This document shows, piece by piece, positions 1-9,583 of a stretch of DNA of 64,000 nucleotides. Source of the DNA: Lachnospiraceae bacterium. GTDB taxonomy: Bacteria; Bacillota; Clostridia; Lachnospirales; Lachnospiraceae. The stretch is taken from assembly GCA_014804785.1 (NCBI GenBank), contig JAAUZD010000026.1:395216-459215 (forward strand), written 5' to 3'. Each line of letters starts with the position of its first letter. The first letter of the stretch is position 1. Both the position numbers and the translations under genes were made by a program. The notes under the pieces were generated by a model. That model searched no databases. It saw only the letters and a program-made list of their open reading frames with translations, and had not been told where the DNA came from.

Positions 1-59
1 TTATACACATGTTTATAATGCGGCATCGGTGTCGAAATGATGTGAAAAAGTTGAACGTA

Positions 60-143
60 GAACGAACAGCATAGGTAAAACCGTAGGTCGGGAATCTACG
101 AACAGGTTCCCGGCTCTTTTTTTGTCCTGTTCACAGCAGAAAG
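60..143 (+). repeat. Imperfect direct repeat copy 1: 3' end of an Rpn-type ORF remnant (..ERTA stop) plus terminator-like hairpin
   Basis: gaacgaacagcataggtaaaaccg(t)aggtcgggaatcta.gaacag..cccggct..ttt..ctgttcac.gcagaaag is shared with 1891-1969. Confidence 0.75.
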
Positions 144-250
144 ATTTATATGTGAAAAAGAAGGGCAAGCTATCCATGTGGTACTGAAAATGAGATGAAG
201 TTCCATGACGTATCTGATAAAATAATAAATGCCGGCAGAGAGGAGAAGGT

Positions 251-1114
251 ATGGAATGGAATGAAAAACTGCAGCTAATCATTGATTATGTTGAAAATCA
301 TCTGCAGCGAAAAGAGGAACCTGTTGATAATGAAGAAATCGCAAGAATGGCAGAATGCTCTTTTGGTTTTTTTCAAAAAGTATTTTCATATATGAATGGC
401 ATCAGTTTTGCCGAATATATTCGTTCGCGGAAATTGACGCTGGCAGGATATGATTTGAAAAGCACCAACCTGAAAGTGATTGAAATCAGCTATAAGTATG
501 GCTATGACTCGCCTACATCATTTACGAAGGCCTTTCAATCGTTTCATGGAGTATCACCTAAAGAAGCAAGAAATCCGAATGTTGCTTTAAAGGTCACTCC
601 GAAAATGCAGATAATGGAAAGTCAAAATTATTCATGGAAGCTTGAACAAAAAGATGGTTTTCGATTAGTAGGAAAAAGAATCACCGTATCTTGTAATGAC
701 AACATGCATTTCAAAAGAATACCTGAATTTTGGAACGAATGTCAGCGCAATGGTATATTTGCCAGGTTGGTTTCAATGGACTGCGGCAATCCCCAAGGTT
801 TATTCGGCGTATTTGGCGCTTATGATGAGGGATTAAATGAAATGGAGTATTCCATTATGGTTTTATCTGATCAAAATCTGCCGCAGGGATTTACTGAAAT
901 GCAGATTCCGAATACCACATGGGCGGTTTTTGATTGTAAAGGTTCTGTTCCGCAGGCAATTCAAAAAGGTTGGAAATATCTTAATGAGGAATGGCTTGTA
1001 AAATATCCATTTCAACATGCCGAGTGTCCCGAGATGGAGTGGTATAGCAGCGGAAATATATATGACGACGATTATCTGAGTCAAATCTGGATACCCATTA
1101 TAGAGGAGGAATGA
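251..1114 (+). CDS. AraC family transcriptional regulator with C-terminal GyrI-like effector-binding domain
   Basis: N-terminal double HTH (EEIARMAECSFGFFQKVFSYMNGISFAEYIRSRKLTLAGYDL...); C-terminal GyrI-like region. Confidence 0.9.
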   Translation: MEWNEKLQLIIDYVENHLQRKEEPVDNEEIARMAECSFGFFQKVFSYMNGISFAEYIRSRKLTLAGYDLKSTNLKVIEISYKYGYDSPTSFTKAFQSFHGVSPKEARNPNVALKVTPKMQIMESQNYSWKLEQKDGFRLVGKRITVSCNDNMHFKRIPEFWNECQRNGIFARLVSMDCGNPQGLFGVFGAYDEGLNEMEYSIMVLSDQNLPQGFTEMQIPNTTWAVFDCKGSVPQAIQKGWKYLNEEWLVKYPFQHAECPEMEWYSSGNIYDDDYLSQIWIPIIEEE

Positions 1115-1581
1115 AAGTGGTACATTTAGTTTACTGCGATAATGCAGGGAAAAAGGGCGAAAAAGTCCTTGATAAAATCATAGACGGTAAAAAGACGATG
1201 GTAGTCCGCGGCGCAGCGGGACGGAAAATTCCGCATAGCAGAGTTTTTGAAGAAGAGGAATTATACTTTATGGAAAAAGGAAGTTCAGAAATTACTGCAA
1301 AGGCAAAAGTAAAGCATGTGGATAACTATGTAAAGTTAGCGGATGAAGAAATTACAAAAATACTTAAAGAAAATCAGGAGAAATTAAACTTGACGGACAA
1401 ACAGAAAATCCGCTGGCACAAAAAATGTCTCTGTCTTGTGGAATTTCAGGATGTTGAAGCGATAGAACCTCTTGCATTTGAACATCAGGGAAATATGGAT
1501 GATTGGCTTATTCTGGAGAAAATTGAAGATGTGGTTGCAGGAACCAGCATCCCTTATAATTACGAGAAATCAAAATTTTGA
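1111..1581 (+). CDS. Conserved hypothetical protein, possibly ASCH/PUA-like fold
   Basis: Intact ORF overlapping the AraC stop by 4 nt (translational coupling); fold guess is weak. Confidence 0.55.
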   Translation: MKVVHLVYCDNAGKKGEKVLDKIIDGKKTMVVRGAAGRKIPHSRVFEEEELYFMEKGSSEITAKAKVKHVDNYVKLADEEITKILKENQEKLNLTDKQKIRWHKKCLCLVEFQDVEAIEPLAFEHQGNMDDWLILEKIEDVVAGTSIPYNYEKSKF

Positions 1582-1686
1582 GATGTAGTAAATACCGATG
1601 CCCCCGGCTCCTGGCTTGTAAGATCAAGAGGTTTATGCTAGTATAAAAAAACAGAAAGTAAAGACAATATTCCACTGGCTGAATTT

Positions 1687-1905
1687 GTGTTACGCATTAT
1701 TACGGATAAACCAGATTTGGAAGTCCAGGGGCAGGATAAGGGAGCAGACCCACACAGGGCAAGATACCATTCCAGTGTGATGGATATAGAGAATTTTCAT
1801 TCCGGACAGGAATTTAAAGAATTGCCGGACACCTATACGATTTTCATTATCGAAAAAGATTTTTATGGTCATAATTTTGAACTGATGGCAGAACGAACAG
1901 CATAG
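1687..1905 (+). pseudogene. Fragment of Rpn family / PD-(D/E)XK nuclease transposase-like protein
   Basis: LRIITDKPDLEVQGQDKGADPHRARYHSSVMDIENFHSGQEFKELPDTYTIFIIEKDFYG resembles the Rpn core; N- and C-termini missing. Confidence 0.7.
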
Positions 1906-1969
1906 GTAAAACCGCAGGTCGGGAATCTAAGAACAGAGTCCCGGCTTTTTTTCTGTTCACGGCAGAAAG
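1891..1969 (+). repeat. Imperfect direct repeat copy 2 (see 60-143)
   Basis: Near-identical to 60-143, including the ERTA-stop coding tail and the hairpin with T-tract. Confidence 0.75.
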
Positions 1970-2052
1970 TACCTGTTCTACAACATTCTGTTACTGTAAT
2001 CTGAATAAAATTCCGATATAATATTACTAATAGGTGTAAAGGAAGTGAAAAA

Positions 2053-2775
2053 GTGCAGATAGCAGTATGTGATGATGAAAAAGAAATCAGGGATATGTTT
2101 GCAGAAAAAATAAAGAGATTCTACCCGAAAGCAGATCTGCTGCTGTATGCCTCAGGTGAGGAACTGCTTCTATCAGGCAGCCAACCTGATATTCTATTGC
2201 TTGACATTCAGATGCCGGGTAAAAACGGGATGGAAACGGCAAAGGAACTGCGGAAAAATAACAAGAAGGCAATTATTATTTTTGTAACTGCCCTAGAGGA
2301 TTTTGTGTTTCAGTCATTTGACGTAGGCGCATTTCATTATCTGGTGAAACCTTTTGACAATCAGAAATTTGTGAAAGTACTGATGAAGGCGGTGGATGCG
2401 TTTGAAGAGAGAGAAAGGCTGGAAGCTGTCAATATGAAAAAGGAGGTTCCAAACCTCACAATTACGGCAGGAGGCAGTCATATCATCGTCAACCCGGAGG
2501 ATATTGTATATGCGGAGGTATTTGACCGAAAAGTGCTCATTCATACAATGGATTCGGATATAGAATACTACGGAAGGATGAAAGAATTGGAGAAAAAGGT
2601 TGGGGAGGAATTTTATCGTCCCCACAGAGCATATCTTGTGAATTTCAATTTTATCAGAAAATACGATGCCGCAACAATCTACCTGGAAAAAGGACAGGCT
2701 CTTATGGCAAAACAGAATTACAGGGAGTTTGTGAAGCGCTATTTAAGGTATAACCAGAGGAAAGGAACAGAATAA
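2053..2775 (+). CDS. LytTR family DNA-binding response regulator
   Basis: Receiver (AVCDDEKEIR...ILLLDIQMPGKNG...VTA...KPF) plus LytTR domain (YAEVFDRKVLIHT...FYRPHRAYLVNFNFI). Confidence 0.95.
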   Translation: MQIAVCDDEKEIRDMFAEKIKRFYPKADLLLYASGEELLLSGSQPDILLLDIQMPGKNGMETAKELRKNNKKAIIIFVTALEDFVFQSFDVGAFHYLVKPFDNQKFVKVLMKAVDAFEERERLEAVNMKKEVPNLTITAGGSHIIVNPEDIVYAEVFDRKVLIHTMDSDIEYYGRMKELEKKVGEEFYRPHRAYLVNFNFIRKYDAATIYLEKGQALMAKQNYREFVKRYLRYNQRKGTE

Positions 2776-2778
2776 AAA

Positions 2779-4143
2779 ATGATAGATAATGAAGCTGTTC
2801 AGGCTGTGGCGGATATACTGATGGTGGTAGAAATACTCATAACGGCATATTGCATTTACCGGTTTGCCAAGCCCTTTATGAATCGTAAAAAAGGAGCGTT
2901 CTTCAGCGGAGTGGCTTATGTCCTGATTATGCTTATACTTTATAGCATTCCTCTTCCCCTTTATGCTCTTTTGGTATATGGTATTAAAATCCTTGTGGTA
3001 TTGCTTATGATGTGTTTAATTGACAGGAGAAATTATGAGCAAAAAGTATTTCTCGTAGTGACCTTTTTTTCTCTGCGGAGGTTCGCGTTAGTGCTGGCGG
3101 AAATTCTGTATGACCATTTGTATAATTGGGCAACACAGACCCAATATATGATGGAGCACCCCAATATGTGGTTTGCTCTGTATGTGGGAGTTTCCGTACT
3201 TTATCAAGTTTTTGAATTTTCCTTTATGGCGATCGCCATATGTATGATTTTAAGAACGTACTTAAATAAGTATGCACAAATGACAAAAAAAGAGATGCTG
3301 ATGCTGATCCTTCCCTCTTTTGCGATGATAGCAGGCAGTGAGATCATGCACTATTACCGCAGCTTTTATATACTCAAAACGGGAGAGGCCTCCGGGGCTT
3401 ATGATTTACTTTCTTTCCTATACTATGCAATCTCTGTTGTTCCAACGATTCTACTTATTTTGTTGTACCAGAAAATCCGTGCAAAACAGGAGGAAAAGCT
3501 GCAAAGAGAACTGCTTGCCGCTCAGATGGACAACATCCGTCAGCACATCATGCAGGTGGAGACCCTTTACCAGAACATCCGCGGCATCCGCCACGACATG
3601 ACCAACCATATCCTTACCTTAGAAAGACTTTATGCCGGGAATCAACAAAAAGAAGCCAGAGCGTACAGCGCAGACCTAAAAGCCTCCCTCACTGCAGCGA
3701 CAGAAGAGCTCAAAAGCGGAAACCCCGTAACAGACGTAATCCTACAAGAACAAAAAAACGAAGCACAAAAAAAGAAAATACACTTCAACTCAGACTTCCA
3801 CTACCCATCAGACTCCGCCATCAATGCTTTCGACATCAGCGTAATACTAAACAACGCCCTGCAGAACGCCTTAGAAAACGCTAAGACAAGTGATATACCC
3901 TATGTATCCATCCGCTCCTACAGAAGGAATAATGCCTATATGATTGAGGTTAATAACAGCTTTAAAGGAAACCTGCAATGGAATCCAGAAACCGGACTCC
4001 CCCTTACTTCCAAAAGAGAAACAGACGGTCATGGATACGGCTTATCCAACATCCGCAAAGTAGCCGAAAAATACTCCGGCGACATAGCCATTGACATAAA
4101 AGAGAACCAGTTCCGTCTTACTATCATGCTGATGACAGAATAA
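2779..4143 (+). CDS. GHKL-domain sensor histidine kinase (AgrC-like)
   Basis: N-terminal multi-TM; IRGIRHDMTNHI H-box; NNALQNALENA N-box; GHGYGLSNIRKVAEKY G-box; directly follows the LytTR regulator. Confidence 0.93.
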   Translation: MIDNEAVQAVADILMVVEILITAYCIYRFAKPFMNRKKGAFFSGVAYVLIMLILYSIPLPLYALLVYGIKILVVLLMMCLIDRRNYEQKVFLVVTFFSLRRFALVLAEILYDHLYNWATQTQYMMEHPNMWFALYVGVSVLYQVFEFSFMAIAICMILRTYLNKYAQMTKKEMLMLILPSFAMIAGSEIMHYYRSFYILKTGEASGAYDLLSFLYYAISVVPTILLILLYQKIRAKQEEKLQRELLAAQMDNIRQHIMQVETLYQNIRGIRHDMTNHILTLERLYAGNQQKEARAYSADLKASLTAATEELKSGNPVTDVILQEQKNEAQKKKIHFNSDFHYPSDSAINAFDISVILNNALQNALENAKTSDIPYVSIRSYRRNNAYMIEVNNSFKGNLQWNPETGLPLTSKRETDGHGYGLSNIRKVAEKYSGDIAIDIKENQFRLTIMLMTE

Positions 4144-4293
4144 CAAAATATGATCACTTCACAGCAGAAAAAGAACCATCCACATCATATCACTTTATCC
4201 TGAAAATTAAATTCCGAAATACGAAATGAGAGGTAACAGGATAAGCTTACCTCGAAGTACAAGGATGTACGAATTGGAAAGGAGACCACAACT

Positions 4294-5082
4294 ATGATGA
4301 CAGTAGGCAGTGCAGGCGGAGCGATGCTCCAGGGAGTAAACAGCAGTATGCCGGCAGGAAGTATGCAGATGGATTCCGTCAGCAGAAATCTTCAGAATCA
4401 GATTGCAAATGAGCAGCAGAAATTAAAGGAACTTTCTTCTAACGACAATCTGACACCAGAAGAAAAAATGAAGAAAAGGCAGGAGATTCAGCAGGAAATT
4501 GCGAATCTGCAGCAACAGCTGAGGCAGCACCAGATAGAACAAAAAAGGGAGCAGAGGAAAGAACAGCAATCAAAGGACTCCTCTGTGGAAGAGCTGGTTG
4601 GTGGAAACAGGAAGGCAGCTTCATCAAAGAACGGAAAGCAGCAAGCAGGACTTTCAACGTCCAGTATGCAGGCGATGATTTCTGCGGATTCTTCCATGAA
4701 GCAGGCAAAGGTGCAGGGCAGCGTTGCCACGAGAATGGAAGGCAGAGCCGGTGTTCTTAAGGCAGAGATCAAGCAGGATGGGGCTACAGGAGGCAATACA
4801 CAAGCAAAGGAAGCGGAACTTGCAGAAGTAGAGCAGAAGGCTATAGAAGCTACTGCCGCACAGGCAGATACCCTTGCCAAAGCAAATAAGACAATGGAAG
4901 AGGCTGCAAAAGCGGAACAAGGAAACAAATCAGATGAGAAACTTTCAAAGACCGAGGACGGGAAAAGCAGGTCAGGCAAGACTGATGACAAGGAAGAATC
5001 CGCTGCGGAAAATAAAGCAGCAGATGCCGCCGAGGACAAAGCGCAGTCTGCTGCCTATACACATGTGGACGTCCGCCTGTAG
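4294..5082 (+). CDS. FlxA-like coiled-coil, Gln/Lys/Ala-rich hypothetical protein
   Basis: NLQNQIANEQQKLKELSSNDNLTPEEKMKKRQEIQQEIANLQQQLRQHQIEQKRE coiled coil; RBS aaaggag. Confidence 0.65.
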   Translation: MMTVGSAGGAMLQGVNSSMPAGSMQMDSVSRNLQNQIANEQQKLKELSSNDNLTPEEKMKKRQEIQQEIANLQQQLRQHQIEQKREQRKEQQSKDSSVEELVGGNRKAASSKNGKQQAGLSTSSMQAMISADSSMKQAKVQGSVATRMEGRAGVLKAEIKQDGATGGNTQAKEAELAEVEQKAIEATAAQADTLAKANKTMEEAAKAEQGNKSDEKLSKTEDGKSRSGKTDDKEESAAENKAADAAEDKAQSAAYTHVDVRL

Positions 5083-5133
5083 ATCCCACATTGTTTTTCC
5101 TTAGCTTAAAAAAGCATCGGTTTCGGACCGAAA

Positions 5134-5976
5134 TCAGGGTGACGTTTGAACGGCGGAGTTTAATTTATCCATTATGCCGGCAATAAAGATTCCTGCGGCA
5201 AGACAAAACACATTGATAAGACCGTTTCTGCTGGAAAGGGAAAGGCTTCCAAAGGGAACGGTCATAATTGTGGCAGCAATGATGATTCCCACGATTCCGT
5301 GAAATGCTTCCGAATAATGGGTATCAAACAAAGAATTGACAGCCTTTGACAGACAAATAACCGTAACGATTCCTCCGATTCCACCGGGAATCAGAACTTC
5401 TGGCACCATATGACCGATACCGTCAACAAAAGGAGTATAAAGCTCCAAAGGCATCAGCAGCGTGGAAAAACTCATTCCCGGCGCAATAATGCTGAGGGCA
5501 AGGCAAAAACCGCAGAAAAGATACCATACAAAACCGGGCGTAATTTTGACAGATGCTGCACACAGACCAAGCAGCAGAGCAAAGACGATCAGCATAGCTG
5601 CAAGCATGGAAATAAAAGCTTTGCGCGGTCTTCCATGGAGCCCTGCCTCTTTCCATAGGGAAGGCAACATACCGGCAATCAATCCTACAAAAAGACAGAT
5701 GGAAGGATCTGGGTATTTTTCCAAAAAAAATGCCAGCAGATTGGCAATTCCCATAAATCCGATCACATACCCCACAATATAAGGCAGCAGTCGAGGAACA
5801 TGACTCTTAAAACGCTGAGCCGGATTTGCCAGGAATTCCATGAGAGGTTTATACACTCCAAAGACAACGCTTAAGACCCCGCCGCTGATTCCCGGTAGAA
5901 CAGCTCCCAATCCAATCAAAGCACCTTGAAAAAGATGAAACGCAGCACGCACAAAAGAAACTGAAACATTTCTCAT
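5134..5976 (-). CDS. DUF368 family membrane protein (putative polyprenyl-phosphate transporter)
   Basis: GALIGLGAVLPGISGGVLSVVFGVYKPLMEFL and LSIIAPGMSFSTLLMPLELYTPFVDGI duplicated PG[IM]S motifs. Confidence 0.9.
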   Translation of the reverse strand: MRNVSVSFVRAAFHLFQGALIGLGAVLPGISGGVLSVVFGVYKPLMEFLANPAQRFKSHVPRLLPYIVGYVIGFMGIANLLAFFLEKYPDPSICLFVGLIAGMLPSLWKEAGLHGRPRKAFISMLAAMLIVFALLLGLCAASVKITPGFVWYLFCGFCLALSIIAPGMSFSTLLMPLELYTPFVDGIGHMVPEVLIPGGIGGIVTVICLSKAVNSLFDTHYSEAFHGIVGIIIAATIMTVPFGSLSLSSRNGLINVFCLAAGIFIAGIMDKLNSAVQTSP

Positions 5977-6256
5977 AATATTCTAATCCTTCATTTTATC
6001 CTTATAAGTAAAGATATGATACATCCCTCTTATTTATATCCTTTGGCAAAATTTCCATCTTTAGCTAAATTTATTTTTGCAGCGTCCGATAAATATATTG
6101 CAGGTATTTATGGCCAGAATACCCGCAAAATACCGTTAATTAAGTCGCCACGGATGGTATGCTTTAGGGAAACGGACAGCCCTTTTGTGTATCATTTTTG
6201 TTTTTTTCGAACAAGGAGGGGAGAATAAAAGCAAGGGACAAGAAGAAGGAGGAAGA

Positions 6257-7447
6257 ATGCGAGTAGATTCCAGTTCAATAGGAATGGATTCCGCCAGAAA
6301 ATACTCTTCGTTTACGACGAGAGTAACCAAGCTTACAATTACAAGCGGCAGGCAGGGATTGCAGGATGGAACCGGCAGCCTGCTTGGAAATGCACTACAT
6401 ACCGGCGTGGAAGGAGAAGCCTCACAAACCGGGAAGAAGAACCCTGAGGATGCGCTTAAATCCTCTTTTGAGGAGATGCGTTCTAAAATGAGGACCATTG
6501 CATCTGGAAATGTCAGCAGCGAGGAAGCAGCAAATGCGCAGCAGCAGTTTCGGGAAATCAGACAGCAGTGCCTTAATTTCCTAATGGCGATTCTTTTCCC
6601 AACAAGAAGGAGAGGAATCAGCCTGGACGAAGGAGCATTGAATCAGGGAGTAAATGGAACGGCTTCCACGCAGAGCGCACTGCTTTCCAGCGTGGGTACA
6701 GGTACAAAAACATTTACGTTCAGTAATCAGTATTATCACGAGGAGACAGAAACCACCGGCTTTTCCACCACAGGAACTGTCAGATGCGCGGACGGAAGAG
6801 AAATCAGCTTTAATCTTAATCTGGAGATGAGCCGCAGTTTTCAGGAATATTATGAAAACAGCGTAAGCTATACTCAGACATCCCTGTGCGATCCACTGGT
6901 GATCAACTTAAATGGAAACATAGCAGACCTGTCAGACCAGACATTCCTGTTTGACATCGACGGTGACGGTCAGGAGGATGAGATTAACCGCTTGGGAGCA
7001 GGCAGCGGTTTCCTTGCCCTTGACAAGAACGGTGATGGTATCATCAATGATGGATCAGAACTTTTTGGAACAAAGTCAGGCAACGGTTTTGCAGACCTTG
7101 CCGCGTATGACACAGATCACAACGGTTTTATAGATGAAGGTGACGAAATCTGGGATAAACTGAAGATATGGGTCATGGATGAAAACGGAAACCAGCAGCT
7201 TTATTCCCTGGCAGAAAAAGGAGTAGGCGCTATCTGTCTGCAGAATGTTTCCACAGATTATATGCTCACTGATGACCAGAACCAGGCAAAGGGAATGATT
7301 CGCAATACTGGTGTGTTCTTGTATGAAAACGGTGGTGTGGGAACCGTACAGCATGTGGATATGGTTCTCCATGACCAGCGAGAGCAGGAAAAAATAAGGC
7401 AGAGCCAAAGTAAATATGAGCAGTGGCTTTACGACATGGCAATGTAA
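6257..7447 (+). CDS. EF-hand-like calcium-binding repeat protein
   Basis: DIDGDGQEDE, DKNGDGIINDGSE, DTDHNGFIDEGDE loops; ATG at 6257 with RBS aaggagg (ORF track opens at 6185). Confidence 0.8.
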   Translation: MRVDSSSIGMDSARKYSSFTTRVTKLTITSGRQGLQDGTGSLLGNALHTGVEGEASQTGKKNPEDALKSSFEEMRSKMRTIASGNVSSEEAANAQQQFREIRQQCLNFLMAILFPTRRRGISLDEGALNQGVNGTASTQSALLSSVGTGTKTFTFSNQYYHEETETTGFSTTGTVRCADGREISFNLNLEMSRSFQEYYENSVSYTQTSLCDPLVINLNGNIADLSDQTFLFDIDGDGQEDEINRLGAGSGFLALDKNGDGIINDGSELFGTKSGNGFADLAAYDTDHNGFIDEGDEIWDKLKIWVMDENGNQQLYSLAEKGVGAICLQNVSTDYMLTDDQNQAKGMIRNTGVFLYENGGVGTVQHVDMVLHDQREQEKIRQSQSKYEQWLYDMAM

Positions 7448-7550
7448 CAAGCGCCGAAATGTGATTTTGGAGCATTTGGCGTACACAATTAAGTGATATA
7501 AATGGTATAAAAAAGATGCCTTTCCGCATAAAATAGGCTGGAGGTGTCTT

Positions 7551-8603
7551 ATGAAAAAACTTAGAGTCTTTCAACCTGTCAAAACAACGAATGCCCCGCT
7601 TTGCGGGTCATCCGTATGTTCAATAAAAAGAATCGTACCTGGATTTTTTATGAAAAGTCTTGGCACGGTTCTTTTGTTTTTGCTGATGATTCCGTATTTG
7701 ATAACCTTTTTGTTCGGCAACCTGAAGGAAGGTGGAGCGGAAACGACACCTTTGTCAAATCTGGAGGAGGAAGCCGGTGAAGGTGATTTTTATGTCACAA
7801 ATAAAACGGTGCTTGGTGTTGAGTCTATTCCTCTCGAATTATATGTGGCGGACAGACTCGCCAGAAGCATTGATGATGAATTTGAAATGGAAGCGCTGAA
7901 AGCGCAGGCAGTTCTGATACGTTCAGGTATTCTTTTTTCGGAAATGGAAGGCGGAATGCAGGGGAATGCAAGAAATATCAGTGTTGAGGATGGGGATTAT
8001 GGAAGCGTTCAGGTGACAGAGAGAATTTACGAAGCGGTGGCAGAGACAAAAGGAGTATATCTCACCTATGAAAATATGCCTGTAAATGGATCCTATTTTG
8101 CAGTGAGTAATGGTTCAACCCGGAATGGAGAAGAATTGTGCCTTACAGAATATCCTTATTTAAAAAGCGTATCCTGTAGCAGGGATTTCCTTTCTCCGGA
8201 TTATGCAAGCTCGGCTCTTTATGAGGAAAACGAGTTTGAAAGAATCTGGAATCAGATGCTGTCATTTCAGATTACAGGGAAAGAAATTTTGGAAAATGAA
8301 AAGATAACAATGGAAAAGAGTATAGATGATATGTATATTTACAGAGACAGTGCGGGATATGTGTTATATCTGGAACGGGAAGGAAAATATGTGTCCGGGG
8401 AACAGTTTAGAGAAGTGTTTTCCGTTTCATCAGCCAGCTTTCATATTTTAAAGGAGGAAACAAAGGTAATTATTACGGCAGAAGGAGTCGGTCATGGGCT
8501 GGGGATGAGCCAGTTTGCAGCAAATGAGATGGCAAAGGAAGGAGAAGATTATATCAAAATATTAGATTACTTTTTTCAGGGTGCAGCAGTGAAAAAATTG
8601 TAA
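7551..8603 (+). CDS. spoIID: Stage II sporulation protein D (SpoIID/LytB)
   Basis: EMEALKAQAVLIRS and GVGHGLGMSQFAANEMAKEG motifs; N-terminal TM; RBS ggaggtg. Confidence 0.92.
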   Translation: MKKLRVFQPVKTTNAPLCGSSVCSIKRIVPGFFMKSLGTVLLFLLMIPYLITFLFGNLKEGGAETTPLSNLEEEAGEGDFYVTNKTVLGVESIPLELYVADRLARSIDDEFEMEALKAQAVLIRSGILFSEMEGGMQGNARNISVEDGDYGSVQVTERIYEAVAETKGVYLTYENMPVNGSYFAVSNGSTRNGEELCLTEYPYLKSVSCSRDFLSPDYASSALYEENEFERIWNQMLSFQITGKEILENEKITMEKSIDDMYIYRDSAGYVLYLEREGKYVSGEQFREVFSVSSASFHILKEETKVIITAEGVGHGLGMSQFAANEMAKEGEDYIKILDYFFQGAAVKKL

Positions 8604-8702
8604 CAATTACAAAATCTGAATAAAGAAGGAAAAAAGGGCAAAACTAACCATAAGAACGATTCATGTGCATACATGGCAGAACAGGTTCTAGGAGGAATAA
8701 AG

Positions 8703-9563
8703 ATGAGAAGAAGTAGAAGAAGAGGTCTTGTAAAAGAAAGAATTCTTATGGTTGCCTCAGCGGTATTGGTTTTAGGCTCTCTAACTGCTACAGGATTGTG
8801 GCTGGGAAGAGACAATAGTAACCAGGATGAGGGATATGTGGTAGACTTAAGTGCTATTGAAAATAATGCGGCTGCAGGGCTTAATGATGAGAGCAGCGTA
8901 AATCTTGCGGAGAATGTGACGCAGGGAGCTTCTCCTGCAGATGACCTTGATTATGATCCTTATTTTCAAGAGACAAATTCACAGAAGGTAGAAAATCCGG
9001 ATGAATCCAAAAGTGACAGCATGTCAGAAGGCACCAGCCAGGAAAGCGCCAGCGATGATAAAAAGAATCAGGAAACAGACGAGCAGGAGGAAGTCAAAGA
9101 GGAGGAAAACACCACAGCACTTTCAACTGCAATGCAGCCGGCGCTTACCTTTAGCGATTCAGATACGATGATATGGCCGATTGTCGGAAATATACTGATA
9201 AATTATAGTATGGATAAAACGATTTATTTCCCTACACTTCAACAGTATAAATACAACCCTGCCATCATCATTCAGGCAAACGAAGGTGATTTGATTACAG
9301 CTGCAACAGCAGGAAAGGTCAGCTCTGTATTTACAGATCCGCAGATAGGAAATGGAATCACCATGGAACTGGGAGGAGGTTATGAAGCGACCTATGGACA
9401 GCTTACTAACATCCTGGTTTCAGAGGGCAGTTATGTGGCAGCCGGAGATGTGATTGCGGAGGTGGCAGCGCCTACCAAATATTATAGTGTGGAAGGCGCC
9501 AATGTCTATTTCAAGTTGACAAAAGATGGCGAGCCGGTCAATCCGCTGACCAAATTAAATTAG
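8703..9563 (+). CDS. LytM/M23-domain membrane protein, SpoIIQ-like
   Basis: N-terminal TM, acidic linker, C-terminal LytM-like fold (GDLITAATAGKVSSVF...GYEATYGQL...GEPVNPLTKLN); follows spoIID; ATG at 8703 after aggagga. Confidence 0.82.
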   Translation: MRRSRRRGLVKERILMVASAVLVLGSLTATGLWLGRDNSNQDEGYVVDLSAIENNAAAGLNDESSVNLAENVTQGASPADDLDYDPYFQETNSQKVENPDESKSDSMSEGTSQESASDDKKNQETDEQEEVKEEENTTALSTAMQPALTFSDSDTMIWPIVGNILINYSMDKTIYFPTLQQYKYNPAIIIQANEGDLITAATAGKVSSVFTDPQIGNGITMELGGGYEATYGQLTNILVSEGSYVAAGDVIAEVAAPTKYYSVEGANVYFKLTKDGEPVNPLTKLN

Positions 9564-9583
9564 AACTGGAAGGACTAAGAAGG

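Noticed and set aside
1-9. Lone DnaA-box match TTATACACA
   Set aside because: Single consensus match at the window edge; expected by chance in AT-rich DNA.
2779-4294. Agr-type quorum-sensing locus
   Set aside because: LytTR/GHKL proteins are present, but no AgrB-like protease or AgrD-like peptide ORF was found adjacent.
4488-5039. 183-aa Ser/Ala/Cys-rich minus-strand ORF
   Set aside because: Shadow of the low-complexity FlxA-like ORF (complement of Gln/Lys/Glu/Ala codons).
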